The notes beneath the pieces were generated by a model. That model did no database searches and was not told the origin of the DNA. It was given only the letters and a program-made list of their open reading frames with translations. From assembly GCA_016292455.1 (NCBI GenBank), contig JAEDIL010000001.1, positions 1-64,000 of the forward strand: a DNA stretch of 64,000 nucleotides. The letters are read 5' to 3'. This stretch comes from Clostridiaceae bacterium. GTDB taxonomy: Bacteria; Bacillota; Clostridia; Oscillospirales; Acutalibacteraceae. How positions within the stretch are numbered: the first letter of the stretch is position 1; every line of letters begins with the position of its first letter. Made by a program: the position numbers and the translations under genes. Positions 51,869 through 61,185 of this stretch are shown in pieces.

Positions 51869-52867
51869 TTATCCCTGCCATGAAGAAGGGATAAAGTATT
51901 TTGAAAAGGTTTTGAGCGCGTAGCCGTCCGTCATTCCGGCAATGTAATCACACACCGCTCTTTCAGTGCCCTCGCGCCATGCTATTGATATGTATTCATT
52001 GGGAAGCTCATCCGGATGCTCGCAGAAGAAATAAAACAGCTGCCGAAGCATTGCAATTGCTTTGCCCTCCTCGCTTTTGCAAACGGGATTTGTGTAAACC
52101 CGTTCAAACATAAACTCATGAAGAATGTCAAAAGCGCCCTTGATTTCCGGATCAAGGCAGATTTCGTCCTTTGTGTTCCTGATTGCGGAAAGAACAAGTG
52201 TGTTTATCCGTTCGCTTTTGCTTTTTCCGAGAATTCTTCTCACATCCGGCGGAATGCTCTCTTCGCTGAGAACCCCGCCCCGCTCCGCGTCATCAATGTC
52301 GTGGTTAATATATGCAATTCTGTCCGCAAGCTTGACTATCCGTCCTTCAAGGGTGTCAGCCTCTTTTCCGCGGGTATGGCAAAGAATACCGTCCCGCACT
52401 TCATAAGTCAGGTTGAGCCCTTTTCCCTCTTTCTCAATGACATCCACCACGCGCAGGCTCTGCTCAAAATGTCTGAACCCGTCGTCCATAACGGTGTTAA
52501 GCGCACGCTCCCCTGCATGACCGAAAGGTGTGTGTCCAAGGTCATGGCCGAGGGCAATGGCTTCGGTAAGGTCTTCGTTGAGCGAAAGACCGACTGCAAT
52601 AGTCCGCGCAATCTGAGCCACTTCAAGGGTATGAGTGAGCCGCGTTCTGTAATGGTCGCTGTCCGGAGAAAGAAAAACCTGCGTTTTGTGTTTGAGACGG
52701 CGGAAAGCGCTGCAATGAATAATTCTGTCTCTGTCCCGCTGAAAAGCGGTGCGGACAGAGCATTCCTCTTCCTCGCGCTGCCTTCCCTTTGTGTTCCGGC
52801 AAAGGCAGGCATATTGACTGAGCACTCTGCTTTCGTTTTCAAGCGTCCTGAGCCTTATTTCGTCCAC
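51869..52867 (-). CDS. dgt: dGTPase-like HD-domain triphosphohydrolase
   Basis: A 332-residue HD-superfamily enzyme that cuts dNTPs to nucleoside and triphosphate. It has FQRDRDRIIHCSAFRRLKHK near residue 42, RLTHTLEVAQIAR (first metal His) and LGHDLGHTPFGHAGE (the HD pair near residue 109), plus a late IAYINHDIDDAE. It starts at GTG 52867 behind GGGAGG. It heads the dgt-dnaG-rpoD operon, a common Clostridia arrangement. Confidence 0.93.
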   Translation of the reverse strand: MDEIRLRTLENESRVLSQYACLCRNTKGRQREEEECSVRTAFQRDRDRIIHCSAFRRLKHKTQVFLSPDSDHYRTRLTHTLEVAQIARTIAVGLSLNEDLTEAIALGHDLGHTPFGHAGERALNTVMDDGFRHFEQSLRVVDVIEKEGKGLNLTYEVRDGILCHTRGKEADTLEGRIVKLADRIAYINHDIDDAERGGVLSEESIPPDVRRILGKSKSERINTLVLSAIRNTKDEICLDPEIKGAFDILHEFMFERVYTNPVCKSEEGKAIAMLRQLFYFFCEHPDELPNEYISIAWREGTERAVCDYIAGMTDGYALKTFSKYFIPSSWQG

Positions 52868-52927
52868 AAAACAACCTCCCTCGTCTCAGTCTCTACATAT
52901 ATATACGGTTTTTTTCGCGCTTTCCCC

Positions 52928-53548
52928 CTAAATTTTTAAATATTTTTCGCCGGTTACCCTGCACCTGATTTTTCCGCAGCTTTTGTCAAAAATTGCCGCA
53001 TCAAGGAATTCAAAGCTCTCCGCCGGGATTCTGAATGTCAGACGTACATTTTCGGAAAAATCAACGTCCTCAATAATTCCGCCGTTCTCGCAGATGAGAG
53101 GCTGAATCCGTCCGTAAAAATTATAGTCGCAGGTGACATCCGCAAGCCGGCAAAGCGCAACGGTAATTATTCCTGCGCTCTCAATTCCGATTTTCGCCGT
53201 ATGGGTATATGCACGGACAAGCCCGTTTGCACCGAGCAGCGTTCCCCCGAAATATCTCGTTGCAACAAGCACACAGTCCGTCAGCTCCTCTTTGAGAAGA
53301 ACGTCAAGCACCGGCATTCCCGCCGTACCCTGCGGCTCGCCGTCGTCGCTGTAACGGCGGATTTGCCCTTCTCTCAGGCAGTAAGCATATACATTGTGCC
53401 TTGCGTCGCGGTGCTTTGCCTTGATTGAGTTGATGAACTCAACCGCCTGTTCGTTTGTCTGAACCGGCGCGGCATAGCCGATGAAACGTGATTTTTTGAC
53501 AACGAACTCATCGCTTGCCGCCTTTTCAAGGGTTTTATAGCTGTTCAA
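52928..53548 (-). CDS. YigZ/IMPACT-family protein
   Basis: A 206-residue UPF0029 protein. The N-terminal domain has KKSRFIGYAAPV, the family core KHRDARHNVYAYCL and RRYSDDGEPQGTAGMPVLD near residue 70. Then VATRYFGGTLLGANGLVRAY leads to the ferredoxin-fold C-terminal domain. It starts at TTG 53548, 8 bp after GGAGGG. It lies directly after the rpmE terminator. The cellular role is unsettled; eukaryotic relatives modulate translation. Confidence 0.9.
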   Translation of the reverse strand: MNSYKTLEKAASDEFVVKKSRFIGYAAPVQTNEQAVEFINSIKAKHRDARHNVYAYCLREGQIRRYSDDGEPQGTAGMPVLDVLLKEELTDCVLVATRYFGGTLLGANGLVRAYTHTAKIGIESAGIITVALCRLADVTCDYNFYGRIQPLICENGGIIEDVDFSENVRLTFRIPAESFEFLDAAIFDKSCGKIRCRVTGEKYLKI

Positions 53549-53579
53549 ACGGTTGCCCTCCTTTTTTTGAAATACACAA

Positions 53580-53611
53580 GAAAAAAAGGCGGAACAATCG
53601 AGCACCGCCTT
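53580..53611 (-). terminator. rpmE terminator
   Basis: A 7-bp stem, AAGGCGG/CCGCCTT (53586-53592, 53605-53611), with a T-run on the minus strand, 23 bp after the rpmE stop. Confidence 0.75.
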
Positions 53612-53633
53612 AATTCACAATCAAACTGCAAAA

Positions 53634-53843
53634 TTATTTTTTCTTTGCAAGGTTGAAACGCTTATTGAACCTGTCAACACGTCCGCCTGTATCAACGAGC
53701 TTCTGCTTGCCGGTGAAGAACGGGTGGCAGTTGGAGCAAATATCAACGCGAAGGTCCTTCTTGGTTGAACCGGTCTCGATGGTTGCGCCGCAAGCACACT
53801 TTACAGTCGTCTGTTCATACTTGGGATGAATTCCCTCTTTCAT
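53634..53843 (-). CDS. rpmE: 50S ribosomal protein L31 (zinc-binding type)
   Basis: A 69-residue L31 of the Cys-containing (C+) type: [19 protein letters not shown], then [15 protein letters not shown]. The four Cys positions bind zinc, making it a potential zinc store replaced by a Cys-free paralogue in scarcity. It has its own promoter and terminator. Confidence 0.97.
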   Translation of the reverse strand: MKEGIHPKYEQTTVKCACGATIETGSTKKDLRVDICSNCHPFFTGKQKLVDTGGRVDRFNKRFNLAKKK

Positions 53844-53903
53844 TATGTTTCACCTCTTTCGTCAAAAAGACATTATGAAATGTTACTATCAACATACCGC
53901 AGT

Positions 53904-53932
53904 ATTGTAGCACACATTATTTTAAAAATCAA
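53904..53932 (-). promoter_or_regulatory. SigA promoter of rpmE
   Basis: Minus strand TTGATT (53932-53927), 17-bp spacer, TACAAT (53909-53904). Confidence 0.75.
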
Positions 53933-53960
53933 CAATTTTTCTAAATTTTTTTGAAGCGGT

Positions 53961-56900
53961 TCAGCTAACCTCAATTTCCTTTCCAAGATAGAAGGAGTAA
54001 AGCAGCGTCCGCGAAACTTCAAGCCCCGTGCAAAGCGCAAGAGCCTCCTTGTAGGTTCTGACCTGAGAAGAATACTTTTCGCAGAATTCCTCCTCGGTTT
54101 CGAGCCGGTCGGTTTTGTAATCAACAACAACCAGCTTTCCGTCTTCAAGAAAAACGCAGTCCGCAATACCCTGAATCATCACTTTTTCATCTTCAAAGCG
54201 CGAAAGTGCCGGATATACCTTTGAAATTGGCACACTGATTGTGAACTTCTTTTCTCTCATGACAAGGCTGCTTGAGAGAATCCGCTTTGCAAGATCGCTT
54301 TCAAAAAACGCTCTGACCTGCTTTCTGTTGATTGAATTTTTCTGCGCCTCTGTCAAAAGTCCGCGTTCAAAAACAGCCTCAATTTCGTCTTCAAGGTTGC
54401 AGGCAGCGTTTTTGTAATCCGCGAACTGCATGAATGAATGGGTGGCAATGCCCCTTTGGGCGCCGGTCAGCTTTCCTCCGGAAAGGAACGCAGGTCTTGA
54501 AGAAGCAAAGTATTCGCGGTCAACAGCGTTTTTGTCAACCTCCGAGGCCGCGCGCTTGCTGACAACAAAGGAAAGCTCCTCATAGTCATACCGCCACGAA
54601 AACCTTTCTTCAAGCTCTGAAAGAAGTCTGCCGTCCGCCGGAGCGGCTGCCGTTGTTTCGCCTGAGTCCGCCTTTTCAAAGCCGTCTGTTATAACAACTT
54701 TGAAAGGAAAATCGCTTTCAAGAACAATTTCTTCCCCGATACCGGCATTTTTCCGCAGTTCTTTTGCGTCCCTGTGGCGCAGAAAAGCGGTAAGCAGCCA
54801 GTCCGTATAGCTCGCCGCAAGCGAGCAGGCAAAGGGCGTAATCTGCTCTGACGCCGGGTCAATCAGTGAAGCGCATTTCTGAACTTTCTTTTCAACGTCG
54901 TCCTCGGCGGCGACAAGAATAAGCTTTTCCCCGGCTCTCGTCATTGCAACATAGAGCACCCTCATTTCCTCCGAAACGGTGTCATCGCGCAAAGCCTTTG
55001 CAACTGCCTTATGGCAGACGGTCGGATACTGAGCCATTGTTGCCTCGTCTCGGCGGACAAGTCCGAGACCTTTCAGCGGACTTATCACGGCGTTTTTCAC
55101 TTCGTCGCTGCGGTTGAACTGAGTTGAGCAGCCGGCAACGATGCAGACCGGGAATTCAAGTCCCTTTGATTTATGAATGGTCATTATTCTCACAACATCC
55201 GCGTCAGCCGAAACGCCGACCGCACCGGGAAGATCTCCGCTTGTTTTTTCGAGCCGGTCGATAAAACGGATAAAGCCGGAGAACGAAGAATAACCCGCCT
55301 TTTCATATATATCCGCGTAATCAAGCAAAAGCATGAGGTTTTCTCTTTTTGCACCCGAGCCTTTGACGGAACGGACAATGCAGTCAATTCCCGTTTCGTC
55401 ATAAATCATTCTCACAAAATCTCCGACGCTCATGCAAACGCCGACTCTGCGCCAGCGCTCAATTCTTTCAAGCAGAGCAATGCTCTTTTTTTCTCCCCTC
55501 TCCCGCGCGGCAAGCAGGCAGGAATATATGCTTTTTCCGCGGCAGTTTATACGGAGGTCTGCACATTCATCCGGTGTGAACCCGAACAGAACAGACATCA
55601 TTATTCCAAGCAGAGCAATGTCCTGCTCAGGATTATCAACAACCCTGAGAACATTGAGAAGCAGCCGCACTTCGTTAGCCGTAAAGAATTCGGCGTCAAG
55701 CTGGGTAAAGCATGGAATTCCTCTTTTTCTGAGTGCTTCGGCATAGGTTATCCCCTTTTTTCCGCCGACGGCACGCATAAGAATACATATATCCTTATAT
55801 TGTACGGGGCGCTCACCGCCGTTTTCCGCCCTGACGGTGCAGCCGCCCCGAACAAGCTTTTCAACAATTGAAGCAACATACTCAGCCTGAAAAACAAGCT
55901 TTGCGTCTGATTCGGTTTTGTCAATATTTCCGGTTTCAAGAATATGCAGTTCGCAACATTCGTCCTCTTTTTCACCGTAATCTGCCGAGAAAACAAGTTT
56001 TTCTTCCTCGCCGTAATCAACGCCGCCCATTTTTTCACTCATGAGCTGAGAGAAAACAAAATTGACCGCTCCGGTTACGCTTTTCCGGCTGCGGAAATTG
56101 TTTTTAAGTATAATTTTAGCCGGATAGTTTTCCTTTTCCCTCTCATAAACCGGCAAGGCATTTTTAAGCTCAATAAAAATCTCGGGCATTGCCTGACGGA
56201 AGCGATAAATGCTCTGCTTAACGTCTCCGACTCTGAAAAGGTTGTTGTTTCCGAGCGCCTCAAAAATCATGTCCTGAGCCTTGTTTGTATCCTGATATTC
56301 ATCAATCAGGATTTCATCAAAAGAATTTTTAAGCTCCTCGGCAAGCGGCGTAATCTCAAATCCGTCTGCACTCTCGCGCACAAGCAGTTCCAGCGCATAG
56401 TGGGTAACGTCTGAAAAATCGGCAAGCTGCTTTTCCTTTTTTAGCTGCGAAAAATGGAAAGCATAGCTTTTCACCGCCGAGCAAAGACTTTTCACCATCG
56501 GTGAAAAAAACCTCATATCGTCCTCAAACTCCCGTTCGGAACAGCAAAAAAGGCTTGGGAGGGTCTTTTTGAAAATGTCCTTGATTCTTTCGCGGCTTGA
56601 ACAAAGGAAAGCAATTTCGCTGCTGTCTGCAAACTCTTTCGGAGTGTTTCCGCGCCGCTTCATTTCAAACGCGGCAATTGCACGGCAGGTTTTGTCCCAG
56701 TCATTCTCCGCGAGACATTCCGCAACATATCTTATCTGCGCTTCATCACTTTCAATTGCGGGAAGAAAAGCTTTTTCAAGCGAATCACAGCCGCAGACGG
56801 TTCTTTTCATTGCCGCAGCCGTTTCCTTGCAATATTCCGCCGCGCTTTTCGCATAATCAATAATAACTTTTCCGAAAACGCTTTCCGCGGCGCAGGAAGC

Positions 56901-57503
56901 CTTTTCATATTCACCGCAGATTCCGTCAAGCCAGCTTTCCGGAAAAGGATAGGACATACTGTGCTTATACATTTCAAGAATCATTTCGGAAAGGAAAGCA
57001 TCGTCCCTGCCTTTGAAAAGCAGCTCAACAAGGTCGGTGAAGCTTTTTTCGTTTTTCAGATACTGCTCCTCCATCGTCAGCTCCATTGCCTTCTGAGAAA
57101 GGAGTGCAAGCTCTCCGTCATCGGCAATCTGATAATCCGGCGAAATATCAAGCTGTTCAAAATTGTCTCTGACCAGCGAACTGCAAAACGAGTCAATTGT
57201 GCATATCTTTGCCGAGGGCAAAAGCATTTTCTGCCTGACAAGGCGCTCGTCTGAGGGGTTCTTTTTGATTGCTTCTTCAAGGGCGGCAAGAATTCTTCCC
57301 CTCATTTCTGCGGCTGCCGCCTTGGTAAAGGTTACAATGAGAAGACGTTCTGCACTGCCGGGGTTTTCCCCGTTTGTCAGACGTTCAATCACGCGTTCAA
57401 CGAGAACGGCGGTTTTTCCCGAGCCTGCCGCAGCGCTGACAAGAATGCTTCCGTTCCTTGAATCAATTGCATTTTTCTGTTGTGGTGTCCAGCTCCTTGC
57501 CAC
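53961..57503 (-). CDS. addA: ATP-dependent helicase/nuclease subunit A
   Basis: A 1180-residue UvrD-type helicase with a C-terminal RecB nuclease domain, the partner of AddB in double-strand break repair. It has Q-motif WTPQQKNAID, Walker A SAAAGSGKTAVLVERV near residue 22, DEILIDEYQDTNKAQD near 390, motif VI EEMRVLYVAMTRAGEKLILV, and nuclease VVDYKTDRLET near residue 1130. It starts at GTG 57503, 2 bp after the addB stop, with SD GAGGAGGG. Both subunits are intact. Confidence 0.95.
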   Translation of the reverse strand: MARSWTPQQKNAIDSRNGSILVSAAAGSGKTAVLVERVIERLTNGENPGSAERLLIVTFTKAAAAEMRGRILAALEEAIKKNPSDERLVRQKMLLPSAKICTIDSFCSSLVRDNFEQLDISPDYQIADDGELALLSQKAMELTMEEQYLKNEKSFTDLVELLFKGRDDAFLSEMILEMYKHSMSYPFPESWLDGICGEYEKASCAAESVFGKVIIDYAKSAAEYCKETAAAMKRTVCGCDSLEKAFLPAIESDEAQIRYVAECLAENDWDKTCRAIAAFEMKRRGNTPKEFADSSEIAFLCSSRERIKDIFKKTLPSLFCCSEREFEDDMRFFSPMVKSLCSAVKSYAFHFSQLKKEKQLADFSDVTHYALELLVRESADGFEITPLAEELKNSFDEILIDEYQDTNKAQDMIFEALGNNNLFRVGDVKQSIYRFRQAMPEIFIELKNALPVYEREKENYPAKIILKNNFRSRKSVTGAVNFVFSQLMSEKMGGVDYGEEEKLVFSADYGEKEDECCELHILETGNIDKTESDAKLVFQAEYVASIVEKLVRGGCTVRAENGGERPVQYKDICILMRAVGGKKGITYAEALRKRGIPCFTQLDAEFFTANEVRLLLNVLRVVDNPEQDIALLGIMMSVLFGFTPDECADLRINCRGKSIYSCLLAARERGEKKSIALLERIERWRRVGVCMSVGDFVRMIYDETGIDCIVRSVKGSGAKRENLMLLLDYADIYEKAGYSSFSGFIRFIDRLEKTSGDLPGAVGVSADADVVRIMTIHKSKGLEFPVCIVAGCSTQFNRSDEVKNAVISPLKGLGLVRRDEATMAQYPTVCHKAVAKALRDDTVSEEMRVLYVAMTRAGEKLILVAAEDDVEKKVQKCASLIDPASEQITPFACSLAASYTDWLLTAFLRHRDAKELRKNAGIGEEIVLESDFPFKVVITDGFEKADSGETTAAAPADGRLLSELEERFSWRYDYEELSFVVSKRAASEVDKNAVDREYFASSRPAFLSGGKLTGAQRGIATHSFMQFADYKNAACNLEDEIEAVFERGLLTEAQKNSINRKQVRAFFESDLAKRILSSSLVMREKKFTISVPISKVYPALSRFEDEKVMIQGIADCVFLEDGKLVVVDYKTDRLETEEEFCEKYSSQVRTYKEALALCTGLEVSRTLLYSFYLGKEIEVS

Positions 57504-57505
57504 GC

Positions 57506-60500
57506 TCAGCCCTCCTCTTCTTCAAGCTCCGAAAGGCACTCGCTGTGCGTTTTCGGCGCAATATATCTTTTTCTGCCGTTCTTTTCTCTCATGCAAACCG
57601 AAGCATAGGGACACCATTCGCAGGTTTTGTCGTGTCCCTTTCCGAAAACGGGCAGCGCCGGAATTTTTCCTTCATGGAGGCTGTTGCCCATTTCGCTCAT
57701 GATTTTTTCAAGCTTTTTTTCAAGCGCTTCAAGCTGAGAGAGCGAAATGAATTTTCCGCTCATTGCCCCGGTTCTCTTGTTTATTTTTATCGGAATGAAC
57801 TGCCCGCACAGGGCGTTGTCCATTCCTTTGATAACCTCGCCGTCATCAAGAATCATGCCGTCCATTTTTCCGCCGGATAGCATCTTTTGGAAAACGGCTT
57901 TTTCATCTTCTCCGCGGTCGGCGGAAAAAGCTTCAAGCCTTGCCGGAAGATATAGCACGCCTGACGGAATCGTGTTTTCATATTTACCCTTGCCGTTTTT
58001 CCAGATTGAAGCAAGATACAGCAGCATCTGCATTCCCAGACCTGCAAAAACGTCGGCAAGAGAAAACTCTTTCAGTCCTGTTTTGTAATCAACCACTCTG
58101 ATATAATTTCTGTCTCCGGTTTTCATCATATCAACGCGGTCAACCACGCCGAAAAGCTCAATATATCCGTTTTTCAGCGGTATTCTCATCGGCTCAACCT
58201 CTGTGCCCTCCTTAATCGGAAGTTCAAAATCAAACGGTTCAAAGTCGCTTCCTTCAAACTCGCAAAGCAGACGGTCCGTTATTGCGCAAAGGGTTTTGAA
58301 AAGGCGGTCATAAAGATAAATGAATCTTGAACTCTTGTTCTCAACGCCGCCCATATAGGTATCCAGATATTCTTTGAGAAGCGTCTTTATCTCCTGCCGG
58401 GCCTGCCCGGAGGTAAGAGAATGTATTCTTTCGCCGCTGTGCTTTTTCAAAAGCTTTTCAAGAACGGTGTGGACAACAGTGCCCATGCTTGCCGGGTCAA
58501 GAGAAGCCGTTCTGCGCTCCTTTGCACCCATTCCGTACCGGCAGAAATATTTGAAAGGACATTCGCCGTAAACTTCAAGCTGCGAAGCCGAAAGACTCAG
58601 CCTTTTTCCGAAAAGCTTCTGCGCCTTTTCAGGATTTTCAAAGGAAAACACATTCTTTCCGTTTGCCCTTGAAAGAGCCCGGAGTCTTCCGGAATATTCC
58701 GGCTTGGAGGAAAAATACTCTTTGAGCGTTTTTTCAAGGACAGTATCCTCATGCCAGTTTTCCGCCGCAAATTCAAAGGCGGCGCTTTCGCTTTCGGGCA
58801 ATATATCCCCGTCTAAAAATGGAAAAGCTTTTTCGCTTATTTTCGGGAAAAGCCGTCTGAGTCCCGTGACAATTTCCGAAGGCAAAATTTTCGCTCCGGA
58901 TTTATCTGTCAGCGAATAGGAAACATAAAGTTTTTCTCTTGCACTGCAAAGGCTGTTATAAACCATGAAACGTTCTTCTGCGGAAAAATCGGCTGCGCTC
59001 TTTGAAAAAAGCGGAAGGCTTTCACGAAGCGTTTCGCTTTCGGAAAGCGAGAATATGCCCTCGCTTGCGCCCGGAAGCGGGAAAACGCCCTCATTTGCGC
59101 CGACAACAAAAATCACTTTCGGCATGAGCGTCTGAATCCGTCCGGCGTCGCAGATATATACTTCGTCATATCCGCTCGGAAGCTTTCCGAGACTCAGACA
59201 CGAAAGCGCGGCAGAAAACAGCTCGCAAAGCTTTTTCTGACTGACATCGGCATTATTGAGTGCCGCGGCAAGGTCATCAAAAACGCCGACAATGCTGTCC
59301 CAGACCTGCTCTTGTTGAAGCGCAAGCTCAATTTCGCCCTGACTTTCAAGTTCAAGAGCGTAGTTTTTCAGGTTTTCGTCAATCTTTTCTTCAAGTATGA
59401 ATTCAAAAACACCTTTCAGACAGTCAACCGCGCTTTTTCCTTTCAGCTTCTCACGCAAAGCAATCAGCGGCGCCACAAGTCTGTCCTTGGCGGCGTTGAG
59501 CGTGGTCAGGCGTTCCTGCCTTCGCTCGTTCATTTCGCTGCCGAAGCCGTCGGGATTATCTTTCCATTCACCGCAAAGCGCCTTTGAATCGAGATTCCAC
59601 ATAAAGGCATAGTTTTCAATCTGAGCAATTTCGTCCCATGAAAGCGAGGTCAGTCCCGTTTTTGAATATGTCATAAGCCTTTCAAGGTCAATTCCGAAAG
59701 CAAGAATTTCAAAAACCGTTCTGACAAGAACCGAAAGCGGCTCATTTTTGATTTCGGCGCGTCTGTCCTCAAAAATCGGAACGCCGTATTTTTTAAGGCT
59801 GTACCGTATTTCTTTCTGATACGCGCTCTCGCTGCGGTAAACAACGGCAATATCCCGGCAGCGCAGCTTTTCCTCCCGGAGCAGACGGTGAATTTCGCAG
59901 GCAACAAAGCTGCACTCCTCGCGCACATCGGACGCATTGATTATCCGGATTGACGGCGAAGCGTCTTCAAACGGCTCTGCGCAAACGTCAAAAAAGTTCT
60001 TTTCAAGATACCTCAGTTCCGGTGAAGAATAAACCGAAAAGCCGTTTTCACCGTCGCGCAGCAATACGGTTTTTCCAATCCGGACTCCGTTCTTCTCAGC
60101 CGAGTTCACAAGCCGCTTTGCGGTCTGCGAAACGCAGCAGAACGGGCTGAGACTGCTTTTGACAAAAAGCTCGTCTGTGCATAGGGTCACCCAGACCTCC
60201 TTTGCGCGGCGCAGCATCAGCTCGATTATTTTCTGTTCCTGCCCCGAGAAGGTACGGAAATCGTCAATCACAACAATTTTTCCGTCAAACAAATCGCTGT
60301 CAAGCAGAATTTCACAGACCGCCGAAAGCATATCCCGGTCATCAAAAAAGCTTTGGGCAACAAGTGCATTGTAGGTTTCATAAATCAGCGCAGTTTCAAC
60401 CGTCTTTTTTTTCAAAAGACCTTCGGGCAATTTTTCCGCCGCTTCAAAAAGCTCTTCCGGTTCAATCGCTTCTTTTTTGAAAAGCGCAATCTGAGAAAGC

Positions 60501-60856
60501 ATTTTTTGTGCAAAAGCAGTTGACGAACGATGCCTTGAAAAAAAGCTCAGCTTTTCTTCAAGCGCGTCCAGCGCAAGGCTCATCATAACTGTGGCAGCCG
60601 TATCTCTGAGCAGCGGCTTTGAAACACCGCGGCAGGTTTTGAAAACCGTGTCCGCAAGTCTTGTGAACGAAAGCACCTCAACCTCCGACGCAAGGCGCGG
60701 TCCGAGAGCGTCAAGAATACCCTTGTCGCTTTCAAAGGTGAACTGCTTCGGAACAATGAGCATTGTTTTTTCGCCCTTTCCGACGAAAGAACCGAGAAGA
60801 GAACGGGCATAGCTCGTTTTGCCGACGCCCTCTCTGCCTATGATAAAATTGAGCAC
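57506..60856 (-). CDS. addB: ATP-dependent helicase/deoxyribonuclease subunit B
   Basis: A 1116-residue AddB. Walker A is GREGVGKTSY close to the N-terminus. The C-terminus has the nuclease motif VVDYKTGLKEFS. Four Cys (one in YGECPFKYFC, three in CEWCPYASVC...C) likely hold the 4Fe-4S clasp. The start is GTG 60856: it has SD GGAGGG at 7-bp spacing and lies about 20 bp downstream of a promoter whose TATAAT covers the earlier ATG at 60886. That ATG cannot be on this transcript. Confidence 0.92.
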   Translation of the reverse strand: MLNFIIGREGVGKTSYARSLLGSFVGKGEKTMLIVPKQFTFESDKGILDALGPRLASEVEVLSFTRLADTVFKTCRGVSKPLLRDTAATVMMSLALDALEEKLSFFSRHRSSTAFAQKMLSQIALFKKEAIEPEELFEAAEKLPEGLLKKKTVETALIYETYNALVAQSFFDDRDMLSAVCEILLDSDLFDGKIVVIDDFRTFSGQEQKIIELMLRRAKEVWVTLCTDELFVKSSLSPFCCVSQTAKRLVNSAEKNGVRIGKTVLLRDGENGFSVYSSPELRYLEKNFFDVCAEPFEDASPSIRIINASDVREECSFVACEIHRLLREEKLRCRDIAVVYRSESAYQKEIRYSLKKYGVPIFEDRRAEIKNEPLSVLVRTVFEILAFGIDLERLMTYSKTGLTSLSWDEIAQIENYAFMWNLDSKALCGEWKDNPDGFGSEMNERRQERLTTLNAAKDRLVAPLIALREKLKGKSAVDCLKGVFEFILEEKIDENLKNYALELESQGEIELALQQEQVWDSIVGVFDDLAAALNNADVSQKKLCELFSAALSCLSLGKLPSGYDEVYICDAGRIQTLMPKVIFVVGANEGVFPLPGASEGIFSLSESETLRESLPLFSKSAADFSAEERFMVYNSLCSAREKLYVSYSLTDKSGAKILPSEIVTGLRRLFPKISEKAFPFLDGDILPESESAAFEFAAENWHEDTVLEKTLKEYFSSKPEYSGRLRALSRANGKNVFSFENPEKAQKLFGKRLSLSASQLEVYGECPFKYFCRYGMGAKERRTASLDPASMGTVVHTVLEKLLKKHSGERIHSLTSGQARQEIKTLLKEYLDTYMGGVENKSSRFIYLYDRLFKTLCAITDRLLCEFEGSDFEPFDFELPIKEGTEVEPMRIPLKNGYIELFGVVDRVDMMKTGDRNYIRVVDYKTGLKEFSLADVFAGLGMQMLLYLASIWKNGKGKYENTIPSGVLYLPARLEAFSADRGEDEKAVFQKMLSGGKMDGMILDDGEVIKGMDNALCGQFIPIKINKRTGAMSGKFISLSQLEALEKKLEKIMSEMGNSLHEGKIPALPVFGKGHDKTCEWCPYASVCMREKNGRKRYIAPKTHSECLSELEEEEG

Positions 60857-60884
60857 CTTTTTGCCCTCCGTTGCTTTTTTTGAC

Positions 60885-60913
60885 ATTATACCTTTTTCAT
60901 TCCGATTTTTCAA
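60885..60913 (-). promoter_or_regulatory. SigA promoter of addB-addA
   Basis: Minus strand TTGAAA (60913-60908), 17-bp spacer, perfect TATAAT (60890-60885). It fixes the addB start at the GTG downstream (60856). Confidence 0.75.
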
Positions 60914-61047
60914 TGAGAATTGAATTTGTTGCAGCCTGAGTCCGTTTTTCGGGAGTGACGCGCAGAATGAACATTTATCCGGCGTATGTGCCCCGGATAA
61001 AAACAGAAACCCTTACCGGGGAATCCGCGCATTACGAAAAGCAACGC

Positions 61048-61113
61048 AAAAAAAGAAAGCTGCAATTCGCAAATTCAAAGAAAAAAATTCTTTACAAAGC
61101 AGATTGCAGCTTT
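61048..61113 (-). terminator. cysK terminator
   Basis: An 11-bp stem, AAAGCTGCAAT (61056-61066) with ATTGCAGCTTT (61103-61113), followed by a long T-run on the minus strand. Confidence 0.75.
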
Positions 61114-61185
61114 CATAAAATGTGTCAGTTTTTGTATACGCGCTTTCAGCATCCCATGCGGCAGAGCCGGCCCGGCAATAACCGT

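Larger units (their letters stand above)
60857..61185. other. 329-base intergenic region between cysK and addB
   Basis: It contains the addB promoter, a perfect 9-bp hairpin TTTATCCGG/CCGGATAAA (60974-61001) without a U-tract, and the cysK terminator. No gene is evident; the short frame from 60970 has no SD or protein-like character. Confidence 0.55.

Noticed and set aside
52016..52939. 307-codon plus-strand frame
   Set aside because: Antisense to dgt, which carries the full HD-domain motif set.
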